Source: Desulfovibrio sp.
GTDB lineage: Bacteria > Desulfobacterota > Desulfovibrionia > Desulfovibrionales > Desulfovibrionaceae
Direction: 5' to 3'
DNA length: 62,540 nt
Assembly (NCBI GenBank): GCA_024699605.1
Contig: JAILPJ010000051.1
Location: forward strand, 1 to 62,540
Shown here one piece after another: positions 7,740-16,234 of this stretch (the stretch's first letter is position 1; each line of letters begins with the position of its first letter). The notes below the pieces were generated by a model. That model searched no databases, had not been told where the DNA came from, and saw only the letters and a list, made by a program, of their open reading frames with translations. The position numbers and the translations under genes are program-made.

Positions 7740-7772
7740 GAGGGCACTGCTTAGGCAGTGCCCTCTTCTGTG
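7740..7772 (+). terminator. terminator of first porin
   Basis: GAGGGCACTGC and GCAGTGCCCTC form an 11-bp stem (7740-7765) with a 4-base loop, followed by a short T-rich tail. It separates the two porin genes. Confidence 0.65.
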
Positions 7773-8030
7773 AAGAAGAGGGAAAGGGGAGTAGAAAAAT
7801 TTTTACGTGTGTATTGAGGAATTTTGCCTGATCAGCGGTTTTTGCCAGGGCATGGCGCATGGCACAAATGCCGATCAAAAAATTTTATGGCAATGGATTA
7901 AGGCTCTAATAGCCAGTTTCTGGCGTCTGGCAAGGTTTGTCTTGGAAGGATGTTTTGTGTGGTCAGCGGAGTAGCTTGAGCAAATGTGGGTGGAGAGTAA
8001 AAAATTTTTGCCCTGATCTCATTTTTTTTC
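7773..8030. other. intergenic stretch between porins
   Basis: About 260 bases without a gene. I see nothing beyond AT-rich sequence leading into the promoter of the second porin. Confidence 0.4.
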
Positions 8031-8057
8031 TTGACGTGCCGATGAGTAGGTTATACA
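8031..8057 (+). promoter_or_regulatory. promoter of second porin gene
   Basis: TTGACG (8031-8036) and TATACA (8052-8057) are separated by 15 bases, slightly short. They lie just before the leader hairpin at 8063-8100. Confidence 0.5.
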
Positions 8058-8062
8058 AGGGG

Positions 8063-8100
8063 CTTGTACAAAATTTTTTACCTACAAAATTTTGTACGAG
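8063..8100 (+). promoter_or_regulatory. long inverted repeat in the porin leader
   Basis: CTTGTACAAAATTTT (8063-8077) and AAAATTTTGTACGAG (8086-8100) form a 15-bp stem with a single G-T pair around an 8-base loop. It begins about six bases after the -10 element and ends before the ribosome binding site. It would sit at the very 5' end of the mRNA, where it could stabilise the transcript. As DNA it could serve as a repressor operator. Confidence 0.65.
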
Positions 8101-8123
8101 TTCATACTCATAAGGAGCTAGCT

Positions 8124-9671
8124 ATGAAGGGATCACTTTTTAATCGCGTGAAGAAGAGCTGCATGGTTGCCATGCTGGCCGCTGGTATGTTGTTGGGTGC
8201 TACTGCTGGTGCTCAGGCTGTTGACTTTAAGGCTAAGGGTCAATGGCTGGTCGGCTTCGGTCTTGGTGACGCCAGAATGACTGACGGTGGAACGAAGGCC
8301 GACGTTTTCGGCGCTAGCCAGCGTTTCCGTGTACAGTTAGACGCCATTGCTTCTGAAAACCTCTCTGGACGCCTCTGGTTTGAAATTGGTAACCAGGATT
8401 GGGGCCGTAACAACCAGCAGCGTGGCGGCGGCGGTGCCCTTGGTGCTGACGGCGATCGCGCCATCAAGGTCAAGAACGCCTTTATTGACTGGATTGTGCC
8501 TCAGACGGATCTCAAACTGCGTATGGGTATCCAGAACCTCTATCTGCCCAATGCCGCTGGCGGTTCTTCCGTAATTGGTAACACCGACGTTGCCGGTATC
8601 ACCGCCTCCTATCAGTTCAATGATATGGTCGGCCTGACCGCGTTCTGGTATCGTCCTGCCAATGATAACTATGATGTTATCGGTGGCGACGACCCGAGAA
8701 ACGACAACTACTTGGACAACATGGACCTCTTTGGTCTGGCCCTGCCTGTGACCATGGATGGCTTTGAAGTGACCCCCTGGATCATGTACGGCATGCTGGG
8801 TCGTAATACTCTGCGTAACTGGGCTGGCCAGGGCATGGCTGATGGTAACATCGCTCAGACCCTTCTCGCCAATCCTGGCAATCAGGGCATCCGTGGCGAT
8901 GACGACCGTGCCTACAGCTCTATGTTCTGGGGCGGCCTGCCGATTAAGGTCACCGCGTGGGATCCGTTGAATGTTGAATTTGAATTCAACTACGGCTATG
9001 TCGAAGGCTTTGGCGATTCTCGTGCCACTAACTACAAGACCGGTCTTGTCAAGCGTGCTGATACCCGCCGCGAAGGCTGGTTGGTCAAGGCTTTAGTTGA
9101 ATACAAGCTTGATTGGGGCGTTCCGGGCATCTTCGGCTGGTATGCTTCCGGTGATGATGGCGACGTGAAGAACGGTTCTGAGCGTATGCCTTCCATTAAG
9201 GCCAATGGTCGCTTCACCTCCTTCAACGGCGCTGCCGGAACCGACTGGTGGAGCAACAGCAAGGGTAGCTTCAATGAAAAGCATACCTCTTATGCTGGTA
9301 CCTGGGGCGTTGGCTTGCAGTTGCGTGATATGAGCTTCGTGGAAGATCTCAAGCACACCTTCCGCGTGGCTTACTGGGGCGGCACCAACAGCCCTGACAT
9401 GGTCAAGTACTTCGCGATGTCCAATGATTGGAACATGGCCGATGGCTATGATGGTATCTATATGACCTCTAATGACGGTTTGGTTGAGTTCAACTTGGAC
9501 AACTCCTACAAGATCTATGAGAACCTGACCGTCAACCTCGACTTCGGTTACATCATCAACTGCATGGATCGTGAAACTTGGAAGCGTGGTGGCTCTTGGG
9601 CTATGGGCGGCAACAACTGGGATAAGCATGATGCTTGGAAGACCCAGTTGACCTTCAACTACAGCTTCTAA
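8124..9671 (+). CDS. outer membrane homotrimeric porin, tandem paralogue
   Basis: A 515-residue precursor. The ATG at 8124 is preferred over an in-frame upstream start at 8064 because it follows AAGGAG and opens a proper signal peptide with a likely cut after AQA at residue 32. The longer form would also run through the leader hairpin. The barrel pattern and the terminal NYSF match the porin at 6101. It should be a general channel of the outer membrane. Codon use is strongly biased to common codons, as in highly expressed genes. It has its own promoter, leader stem and terminator, so it can be controlled separately from the first copy. Confidence 0.9.
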   Translation: MKGSLFNRVKKSCMVAMLAAGMLLGATAGAQAVDFKAKGQWLVGFGLGDARMTDGGTKADVFGASQRFRVQLDAIASENLSGRLWFEIGNQDWGRNNQQRGGGGALGADGDRAIKVKNAFIDWIVPQTDLKLRMGIQNLYLPNAAGGSSVIGNTDVAGITASYQFNDMVGLTAFWYRPANDNYDVIGGDDPRNDNYLDNMDLFGLALPVTMDGFEVTPWIMYGMLGRNTLRNWAGQGMADGNIAQTLLANPGNQGIRGDDDRAYSSMFWGGLPIKVTAWDPLNVEFEFNYGYVEGFGDSRATNYKTGLVKRADTRREGWLVKALVEYKLDWGVPGIFGWYASGDDGDVKNGSERMPSIKANGRFTSFNGAAGTDWWSNSKGSFNEKHTSYAGTWGVGLQLRDMSFVEDLKHTFRVAYWGGTNSPDMVKYFAMSNDWNMADGYDGIYMTSNDGLVEFNLDNSYKIYENLTVNLDFGYIINCMDRETWKRGGSWAMGGNNWDKHDAWKTQLTFNYSF

Positions 9672-9697
9672 TTTCTTGATCGCGTAAATTACCCATG

Positions 9698-9727
9698 GGC
9701 CGCCCGAAAGGGCGGCCTTTGGTTTTT
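9698..9727 (+). terminator. terminator of second porin
   Basis: GGCCGCCC (9698-9705), a GAAA tetraloop and GGGCGGCC (9710-9717), followed by a T-rich run. A strong Rho-independent terminator. Confidence 0.85.
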
Positions 9728-9798
9728 TTGTCTTTTGCTTTAGTTTGCGCAGAAGACAGGCATTGCTCAGTTGCAATGTTTGGAGTATGAAAGGGCCT

Positions 9799-10176
9799 AT
9801 GGAAAAATCAAGCGCTTCAGGGTCTGCGCCGTTAGCTACGCGTGTGGACGATATTTCTGCTTTACTTACCGAGCAGAAGGCTATGGATGTGGTTTGCCTT
9901 GATATCTCCCAAAAATCCGGAGGAGGCTTTGCAGACCGTCTTTTTATTTTGACAGCAACATCTCCTAGGCATGCCCGCTCCATTGCCGAGGCTATTTCTG
10001 CCCTTTGTCGCGAAAAAAAATATGAATTTTTGCGCATTGAAGGACAAGAGGTGGGAGAGTGGGTTTTGGTCGACTTGAACGATATCGTTGTCTGCATTTT
10101 TCTTGAGGCGACACGAGCTTTGTATCGGCTTGAAGACATGTGGAGCCATTTTTCAAGGGACACTGGTCATGAATAA
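9799..10176 (+). CDS. rsfS: ribosomal silencing factor RsfS
   Basis: A 125-residue protein of the RsfS/Iojap family. The core includes DVVCLDIS, a FADRLFILTATS stretch, and GEWVLVDLNDIVVCIF near the end, as usual. RsfS binds ribosomal protein L14 and blocks joining of the subunits when nutrients are scarce. The ATG at 9799 follows AAAGGG with normal spacing; an in-frame ATG at 9787 sits too close to its GGAG. The stop overlaps the start of gpmI by 8 bases, so the two are translationally coupled. Confidence 0.85.
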   Translation: MEKSSASGSAPLATRVDDISALLTEQKAMDVVCLDISQKSGGGFADRLFILTATSPRHARSIAEAISALCREKKYEFLRIEGQEVGEWVLVDLNDIVVCIFLEATRALYRLEDMWSHFSRDTGHE

Positions 10177-11707
10177 AGTCCGTCCGACGCTTTTATTGAT
10201 TCTGGATGGCTGGGGCATCGCCCCCGATGGCCCTGCCAATGCGCCTTTTCTCGCCAAAACCCCCAATCTTGATGCGCTTCGTGCTCAGTATGCACACAGC
10301 CAGTTGATCGCTTCAGGTCTTGATGTAGGCTTGCCCGAGGGGTATATGGGCAATTCCGAAGTCGGCCATCTGAATATCGGAGCCGGTCGCATTGTCTATC
10401 AGGACATGACGCGTATTGATCTGGCCATCAGCAAAGGCGAATTTGCCAAAAATGCTGTAATCTGCGATCTTCTGCAAAAAATTTCTCAGGCCGGTGGCTG
10501 CCTGCATCTGGCAGGATTGCTTTCCGATGGCGGAGTGCACAGCCATATCAGGCATCTCTTTGCCCTCTGTCGTCTGGCCTGTGAGCGTCATGTGCCTGTG
10601 CGAATTCACTGTATTCTGGATGGACGCGATACCGATCCGCAAAGTGGAAAGGGTTACCTTGAGCAACTTGAGCGGGAGATTGCCGAGCTTCCCGACTGCC
10701 GAATCGTGGACCTGGTAGGTCGCTTTTACGCCATGGATCGTGACAAGCGTTGGGAACGGGTTGATCCGGCATTTCAGCTTTTTGTGCATGGCAAGAGCGA
10801 ACAGTCCTTTGCCAGTGCCCAAGAAGCTATTACTGCTTCCTATGACAAGGCTGTCACCGATGAATTTGTCAAACCAGTGACCTTGGAAGGGAATTGGAAC
10901 AAGGGCATGCATGACGGCGACGGTCTTTTTCTCTTTAATTTTCGGGCCGACCGCATGCGTGAATTGACGCGTGCCTTTATCGATGAGGATTTTCAGGAAT
11001 TTCCAAGAATCTGTCCCAAGCTTTCGGCTATTGCCTCTATGACCGCTTATGAAGCGAGTTTCAACATTCCTGTGGCTTTTCCCAAGGCCAGCGTGGACAT
11101 GGGTCTAGGCGAGGTCGTCTCCAAAGCAGGTTTACGACAGCTGAGGTTGGCTGAAACGGAAAAGTACGCGCATGTCACCTATTTCTTCAATGGTGGCGTG
11201 GAAACACCGTTTCCCGGAGAGGACAGAATCCTCGTCAATTCTCCCAGGGATGTCTCAACCTATGATCAAAAGCCAGCCATGAGTGCCCGAGAGGTCTGCG
11301 ATCGTTTTCTTGAGGCTTGGGAGAGCGGCAACTATGATTTTGTGGTCTGCAATCTTGCCAATGGAGACATGGTCGGCCATACCGGCATTTTGCCAGCTGC
11401 CATTGAGGCCTGTTCCGTAGTTGACGAATGTGTGGGACGTATGGCAAAGGCAGTACGGTCTAAGAATGGCCGTATGTTGATCATTGCCGATCATGGCAAT
11501 TGTGAACAGATGCAGACAGCTGACGGCCGTCCACATACAGCTCATACGACGAACCCTGTGCCCTGTATCCTGGTGGATGATGTCCTGCACGTCGAGCTTG
11601 GCTCTGGCCGTCTGGCCGATGTGGCAACGACGCTTCTTGCCCTCTGGGGAATGACTAAGCCAACTGCTATGACAGGAACAGCGCTTTGTGGGGAGTCTCA
11701 TGACTAG
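10169..11707 (+). CDS. gpmI: 2,3-bisphosphoglycerate-independent phosphoglycerate mutase
   Basis: A 512-residue cytosolic enzyme that interconverts 3- and 2-phosphoglycerate in glycolysis and gluconeogenesis using two manganese ions. The N-terminus LLILDGWGIAPD holds the first metal-binding Asp. GNSEVGHLNIGAGR contains the phosphorylated Ser. HSHIRHLF, GRDTDP and the C-terminal ADHGNCEQM complete the alkaline-phosphatase-like active site. The length is normal for the family. The ATG at 10169 overlaps the end of rsfS. An upstream in-frame start at 10088 would run deep into rsfS and is rejected. Confidence 0.95.
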   Translation: MNKVRPTLLLILDGWGIAPDGPANAPFLAKTPNLDALRAQYAHSQLIASGLDVGLPEGYMGNSEVGHLNIGAGRIVYQDMTRIDLAISKGEFAKNAVICDLLQKISQAGGCLHLAGLLSDGGVHSHIRHLFALCRLACERHVPVRIHCILDGRDTDPQSGKGYLEQLEREIAELPDCRIVDLVGRFYAMDRDKRWERVDPAFQLFVHGKSEQSFASAQEAITASYDKAVTDEFVKPVTLEGNWNKGMHDGDGLFLFNFRADRMRELTRAFIDEDFQEFPRICPKLSAIASMTAYEASFNIPVAFPKASVDMGLGEVVSKAGLRQLRLAETEKYAHVTYFFNGGVETPFPGEDRILVNSPRDVSTYDQKPAMSAREVCDRFLEAWESGNYDFVVCNLANGDMVGHTGILPAAIEACSVVDECVGRMAKAVRSKNGRMLIIADHGNCEQMQTADGRPHTAHTTNPVPCILVDDVLHVELGSGRLADVATTLLALWGMTKPTAMTGTALCGESHD

Positions 11708-11939
11708 TATCAAACCGCAGACCCCGGTTGCTCCCGAGGCCATGGAAATTGTTTTTTTCTACGCTTGCCCAAAGTGTAAACGTCATGTTCCGCGCGTTAA
11801 TCCCATTGAGGCGACGGTAGCGGTCTGTGACAGCTGCGGGGCGACTTTTCCCATTGTGCCAGTAGACGAATACGATTTGCAGTACATTAGGATCATGCTC
11901 GGCAATGGGAAGGCCGCGGCGGATCCAGATTTTCTTTAA
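11700..11939 (+). CDS. small zinc-ribbon protein
   Basis: A 79-residue protein. CPKCKRHVPR (about residue 24) and CDSCGATFP (about residue 44) give two CxxC pairs that should bind one zinc ion. The rest has no recognised fold. The ATG overlaps the stop of gpmI by 8 bases, and a terminator follows at 12010, so it is the last gene of rsfS-gpmI. The function is unknown; nucleic-acid or protein binding is possible. Confidence 0.7.
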   Translation: MTSIKPQTPVAPEAMEIVFFYACPKCKRHVPRVNPIEATVAVCDSCGATFPIVPVDEYDLQYIRIMLGNGKAAADPDFL

Positions 11940-12009
11940 TGGGCGGTGTCTTGACTTTTGCCGTACTGATCTTAGCTTTTTCGTGCTTATTGTGTTCGTC
12001 TTTTCCTTT

Positions 12010-12045
12010 GCGGAAACGTTAAGAAAGAGCGTTCCCGCTTTTTTT
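12010..12045 (+). terminator. terminator of rsfS-gpmI operon
   Basis: GCGGAAACG (12010-12018) pairs with CGTTCCCGC (12030-12038) with one mismatch, followed by seven T residues. It separates this operon from the secretion operon. Confidence 0.75.
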
Positions 12046-12068
12046 GTGTTTTTGTGCAGGGAGGAATA

Positions 12069-13871
12069 ATGCAAGAATTCCTGCGGGCGTGCCGCTATTA
12101 TTTCCGATATGCCTTTTTTTTCAGCCTTTTTGTTAATGTTCTGCAGCTGACCTTTCCTATCTATATGCTGCAGGTCTACGATAAGGTCTTGACCACCTTT
12201 AATCTTTCAACCCTTATCGTCATTACCATAGCGGCTGCAATTGCTCTTGCCATCCTTGCTATGCTGGTCTGGATTCGTTCGCGACTTCTGGTTCGGGCTG
12301 GTGTGGAATTCGACCATATGCTCAGCCGCGACGTCTTGAAGCTCAATCTGGAACAGGCTGGCAAGCCGAGTTCTGGTCCGTCCAGTGCCGGTAAAAAGGG
12401 TTCTTTGCGCGATGTGCAGGTGCTCCGAAATTTTCTTGGCGGCAATGCTGTCTTTGCTTTTTTTGATCTGCCTTGGATGCCGATCTATTTTCTTCTGATC
12501 TTTATCCTCCATCCAATGCTCGGCTGCGTCGCTGTGGCCGGTGGTATTGTCGTCTTTTTCATGGGGCTTTTGACAGAGCGAGTGACGCGTAAGCGCTTAG
12601 AGGCGGCTACGAGTCTCAATGCTCAGGCGGCAGGCTTTACAGGAGCCGCCATGCGCAATGCTCCGCTTGTGCGTTGTATGGGCATGATCGGCAATGTTAC
12701 CAAACGTTGGGGTAAACGGAATGATCTGGTGATTCACCTTCAGACTGTTGCCAGTAGCAAAGCCGGCCTGATTCATGCCATCAGCCGTTCGTTCCGCATG
12801 GGCCTGCAGGTTTTGATCTACGCAGTGGGTGCGTATTTGGCCATCAACCATGTTTCAACGCCTGGCGGCATGATCGCAGCGTCCATTATCATGGGACGGG
12901 CGCTGGCGCCTATTGATCAGGCCATGGCTACCTATAAGCAGTCCCTTGAGGCGCGCAATGCCTATAAGCGTTTGAAGGAATTGCTCGATGGTCCGCCCAA
13001 TCTTCCCAAGATGGATTTGCCTGATCCTGTCGGTGAAATCACGGTGGAAAATCTCTATTTTTCCGTTGGTGAGAGACCCATCATCAAGGGCATGTCATTT
13101 CGTATGCCCGCAGGTCAGTCCTTGGCCATTATTGGTCCCAGTGCCGCCGGCAAATCGACACTCTGCAAACTGCTGCTCAATATCTGGCAACCCACTTCAG
13201 GCAAGGTCCGTATTGATCGTGCGGATATGCGCAGCTGGGATGGTGAGCGTCTAGGGCAATTCTTGGGCTATTTGCCTCAGGATGTGGAGTTGTTTTCTGG
13301 CTCGGTTGCCGAAAACATTGCGCGTATGGGCGATGTGGAGTCCGAGAAAGTCATTAAGGCGGCGCGTTTGGCCGGTGTTCATGAAATGGTTTTGCAGCTG
13401 TCCAAAGGCTACGACACCCAGATCGGAGAAGCGGGCAGCGTGTTGAGCGGTGGCCAGAGGCAGCGTATTGGTTTAGCCCGAGCGCTTTATGGGGACCCCA
13501 AGGTCGTGATTTTGGACGAACCCAATTCCAATCTCGATGAGGAAGGGGAAGCCTCTTTGGCCAGGGCTCTGCTCAATCTTAAGCAGTCAAACACCACAGT
13601 CATTTTAGTGACGCATAAGCCCCATATTCTCAATATTGTTGATAATATTCTGCTCATGAAGGATGGGCAGATCGCGCTTTGCGGATCACGCAGTGAAGTG
13701 CTTGAAAAAATGGCGAAGATGCAGAAGCAACAGCAAGAGGAAGCCGCAAAAAGAGCGCAGATGCAGCGCGATGCTCTGGCCAAACGTCAGGCAGCGGCAC
13801 CTCCAGCCAAGCGTGAAGAACAGTCAACGGCTCAGAATGCCAATCCAGAGGAGGGAGAAGCCAATGCCTAA
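12069..13871 (+). CDS. type I secretion system permease/ATPase (PrtD type)
   Basis: A 600-residue inner-membrane ABC exporter. Several membrane segments fill residues 15-290. The ATPase half has a Walker A GPSAAGKST (about 355-363), a signature LSGGQRQR (about 458) and a Walker B VVILDEP (about 480). There is no C39 peptidase domain in front, as in the PrtD/LapB-like exporters of RTX proteins. After the ATPase comes an unusual tail of about 50 residues rich in Gln, Lys and Ala that looks coiled or disordered. The ATG at 12069 follows GGGAGG. The stop overlaps the start of the membrane fusion gene by 8 bases. Confidence 0.9.
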   Translation: MQEFLRACRYYFRYAFFFSLFVNVLQLTFPIYMLQVYDKVLTTFNLSTLIVITIAAAIALAILAMLVWIRSRLLVRAGVEFDHMLSRDVLKLNLEQAGKPSSGPSSAGKKGSLRDVQVLRNFLGGNAVFAFFDLPWMPIYFLLIFILHPMLGCVAVAGGIVVFFMGLLTERVTRKRLEAATSLNAQAAGFTGAAMRNAPLVRCMGMIGNVTKRWGKRNDLVIHLQTVASSKAGLIHAISRSFRMGLQVLIYAVGAYLAINHVSTPGGMIAASIIMGRALAPIDQAMATYKQSLEARNAYKRLKELLDGPPNLPKMDLPDPVGEITVENLYFSVGERPIIKGMSFRMPAGQSLAIIGPSAAGKSTLCKLLLNIWQPTSGKVRIDRADMRSWDGERLGQFLGYLPQDVELFSGSVAENIARMGDVESEKVIKAARLAGVHEMVLQLSKGYDTQIGEAGSVLSGGQRQRIGLARALYGDPKVVILDEPNSNLDEEGEASLARALLNLKQSNTTVILVTHKPHILNIVDNILLMKDGQIALCGSRSEVLEKMAKMQKQQQEEAAKRAQMQRDALAKRQAAAPPAKREEQSTAQNANPEEGEANA

Positions 13872-15249
13872 AGAAGAAAAACAGGCTTTGTCTGTTCTCG
13901 ATGCCAAGGCTGTTCGACCTGTTGAAAGTCCCACTCCCAGGCCAAAAAAGGCTGGAAAAGATGAGTTGGAAGATCCTAAAAAAATCATTCGTCAGGGACT
14001 TTTGATCGTTGGCTTTTTCTTCGGCATCATGGGGGTCTGGGCGGCCGTTGGTCAGATTAGCGGTGCTGTGGTTGCGCCCGGCAAGATTAAAATCGAAAGT
14101 GAACGCAAGACGGTGCAGCACCTTGAAGGCGGCATTGTGGACGAAATCCTCGTGCGAGAAGGCGAGGAGGTGACGGCAGGCCAGACGCTGATTGTGCTGG
14201 AGTCCGTGCGCGTGGATGCCGATTCTGCCCGTTTGCGTAAACAATTGGTGGCCCAGAAGGCGGCGCAGGTCAGATTGCACGCCGAAAAGGATTTTCAAGA
14301 CAACCTTGTCTGGCCAGAGAACCTGGTGCGCGATGCCAAAGCCGCAGACAGTCTGGAAGTTTTGCGCAATGAGGAAAAAATCTTTCGTGCCAGACGGGAA
14401 TCGATCAATACGCAGATTTCACTTCTGAATACCCAACTTGCCCAGCTAGATGCGCAGATCAGCGGTTTTGAGGATCAGGTGCGCGCCGAGAAGACCATTA
14501 TCGGAACCTTGCAGGAAGAACTGTCGGCTAAGCGTAAACTTTATCAAGAACGCTATCTTGAAAAATCCGTTGTTTTGGAATTGGAGCGCAATCTGGCCAG
14601 CCATCAAGGGACGCGTGGACATCTTAATCAGTCCATTGCCGAGGCTAAACAGCGCGCCGGCGAACTCAATTTGCGTATTGAAGAAGTTAAAATTCGTTTT
14701 ATCGAGGAAGCCACAGGCGAACTTGGCAAGGTGGATAACGATATCATTCAGACGGAAGAACTGGTCCGTCCTTTGGATGATGCCAAAAAGCGTCTGCGCA
14801 TTGTGGCGCCTGTAGCTGGTAAAGTCGTTGACCTCAAGGTACATTCCAAAGGCGGTGTGGTCAGAGCCGGAGAGCCGTTGATGGATATCGTGCCGCACGA
14901 CAATCCTCTGATCGTGGAAACACAGGTGCCCGTGAATAAGATCACAGAAGTGTATGTGGGGCAGGAAGCTCTGGTTCAGCTCGATGCCTTTGATACCCGC
15001 ATTGTGCCGCATATGCCGGGGAAGGTGACCTATATTTCGGCGGACCGCCTTGAAGACGAGCGTGCCGCCCAGTCAGGTCCCTACTATCTCTGTTATGTGG
15101 AAGTGGACCTCAAGGCCCTTGAGGAGGAAGATCTTTATCTTTCTCCAGGTATGCCGGCCACTGTTTTTATCACCACAAAAAAGACCACTGTGCTCTATTA
15201 TATCTTAGAACCCTTGATCAAGAACTGGGATCGGGCGCTTAGGGATTAA
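13864..15249 (+). CDS. HlyD-family membrane fusion protein of type I secretion
   Basis: A 461-residue periplasmic adaptor. A single membrane anchor (about residues 41-65) is followed by a lipoyl-like half (VQHLEGGIVDEILVREGEEV), long coiled coils (about 120-290), and the second half motif (RIVAPVAGKVVDLKVHSKGG). It ends in the usual beta-barrel (MPATVFITT). It should bridge the ABC transporter to the TolC-like outer-membrane channel. The ATG at 13864 overlaps the ABC gene, so the two are made together. The longer in-frame start at 13663 lies inside the ABC gene and is rejected. Confidence 0.92.
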   Translation: MPKEEKQALSVLDAKAVRPVESPTPRPKKAGKDELEDPKKIIRQGLLIVGFFFGIMGVWAAVGQISGAVVAPGKIKIESERKTVQHLEGGIVDEILVREGEEVTAGQTLIVLESVRVDADSARLRKQLVAQKAAQVRLHAEKDFQDNLVWPENLVRDAKAADSLEVLRNEEKIFRARRESINTQISLLNTQLAQLDAQISGFEDQVRAEKTIIGTLQEELSAKRKLYQERYLEKSVVLELERNLASHQGTRGHLNQSIAEAKQRAGELNLRIEEVKIRFIEEATGELGKVDNDIIQTEELVRPLDDAKKRLRIVAPVAGKVVDLKVHSKGGVVRAGEPLMDIVPHDNPLIVETQVPVNKITEVYVGQEALVQLDAFDTRIVPHMPGKVTYISADRLEDERAAQSGPYYLCYVEVDLKALEEEDLYLSPGMPATVFITTKKTTVLYYILEPLIKNWDRALRD

Positions 15250-15250
15250 C

Positions 15251-16234
15251 ATGCCAGCCATTGGCCGCGCCTTTGTCGCTTGCTGTCTTTTGCTTGCCTT
15301 GCAGGCTACGGCCCATGGGGCTGGTTTCCCAAAACTTGAGCCGGCCACGCGCTTTACCGGTGAGACGGCAACGAAATATGGCCAGTGCCAGGTAGAGCTT
15401 AGTCTACTGGACGGCAATTATTTTGTGCTGAGGCAGATTTTCACCTCAAGCACACGTCGTTTTGTGCGCGACCTGACGGGAACCTGGCGACAACGAAAAG
15501 AAGGGGCCGTTCTCCTTCTGAACAATCGCTTTGGTCTGTCTTTGCCGCTCAATGTCGGAGCCAGTCACAATCTCTACGGTAGCGTGCCCTCGTTGGGTTC
15601 TGGTCACAAAATTGCCATCACCCTTCACGAAAGCCGATTTGTCAAGCCTGTTTTTACCATGATGGGGACCGTGCTGCGTACTGCGAAGGGGCTTGGCATC
15701 AGCGATGCGGCCACAGGCCGCTTTTTTCACCTGACAGGCTCCGCTTTACAAAATCTTCCCCGTGCCGATCAGCTCTTTGTGGATGTGGAGCTGGCCTACG
15801 GTCTTCAAACCTGTGAACTGCTCAAGATTCGCAGTTTTTCCCTTGATTTTCCCAAACAGCAGGAGTCTCTGCCTAGGCTTGCTTTTTCTTCTGTACAAGG
15901 CAAGGTTTTTTGGCTTACTCTACCCAATGGTCAAAAACTTTCCTGCTCGTTTGAGATATCTGGGGATGATTTTGGGCAGATGGAGATTGCCGGCAGGGGG
16001 CTCTGGCTGGCAGTACCGTTGACCTTTCGCGCCGAGTCACTGCAGTTTTCACTGCAGAAAAAAGACGCTCAGATGCTCACTCTGCTCGATTTGGCCTGGC
16101 TGCGTCGTCTTTTGGAGTCGACACAAGCTTGGGCAAAAGATGGCACGGCATTGCTTTTTTTGGGGGCTGAGGGTGAGTTGGCACTGCTTGAAGAGGCAGA
16201 TGCCGGTGATATGGGCCAAAAAAGGAGATTTTGA
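15251..16234 (+). CDS. exported protein of unknown function in the secretion operon
   Basis: A 327-residue protein with a signal peptide (cut near HGA, about residue 24). Residues 30-130 contain an antiparallel beta pattern with YFVLRQIFTSSTRRFVRDLTGTW, faintly like the NlpE N-terminal fold. This likeness is weak and there is no lipobox. The C-terminal half is again beta-rich. The gene starts one base after the HlyD stop, and its TGA overlaps the ATG of the TolC gene. It is therefore part of the secretion operon, where such an extra gene is not standard. It may be a periplasmic helper or substrate-handling factor, but this is inference. Confidence 0.7.
   Translation: MPAIGRAFVACCLLLALQATAHGAGFPKLEPATRFTGETATKYGQCQVELSLLDGNYFVLRQIFTSSTRRFVRDLTGTWRQRKEGAVLLLNNRFGLSLPLNVGASHNLYGSVPSLGSGHKIAITLHESRFVKPVFTMMGTVLRTAKGLGISDAATGRFFHLTGSALQNLPRADQLFVDVELAYGLQTCELLKIRSFSLDFPKQQESLPRLAFSSVQGKVFWLTLPNGQKLSCSFEISGDDFGQMEIAGRGLWLAVPLTFRAESLQFSLQKKDAQMLTLLDLAWLRRLLESTQAWAKDGTALLFLGAEGELALLEEADAGDMGQKRRF

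Noticed and set aside
7830-7880. TGGCAC at about 7859 as a second sigma-54 promoter before the second porin
   Set aside because: No TTGC-type -12 element lies at the required spacing, and a sigma-70 promoter sits closer to the gene.
9093-10163. Minus-strand frame of 356 codons over the second porin and rsfS
   Set aside because: It lies opposite two clearly coding genes and has no recognisable domains. It is a shadow of their codon bias.
15251-16234. Calling the exported protein of the secretion operon NlpE
   Set aside because: The likeness is limited to a beta-rich stretch; there is no lipobox and no conserved CxxC of NlpE.
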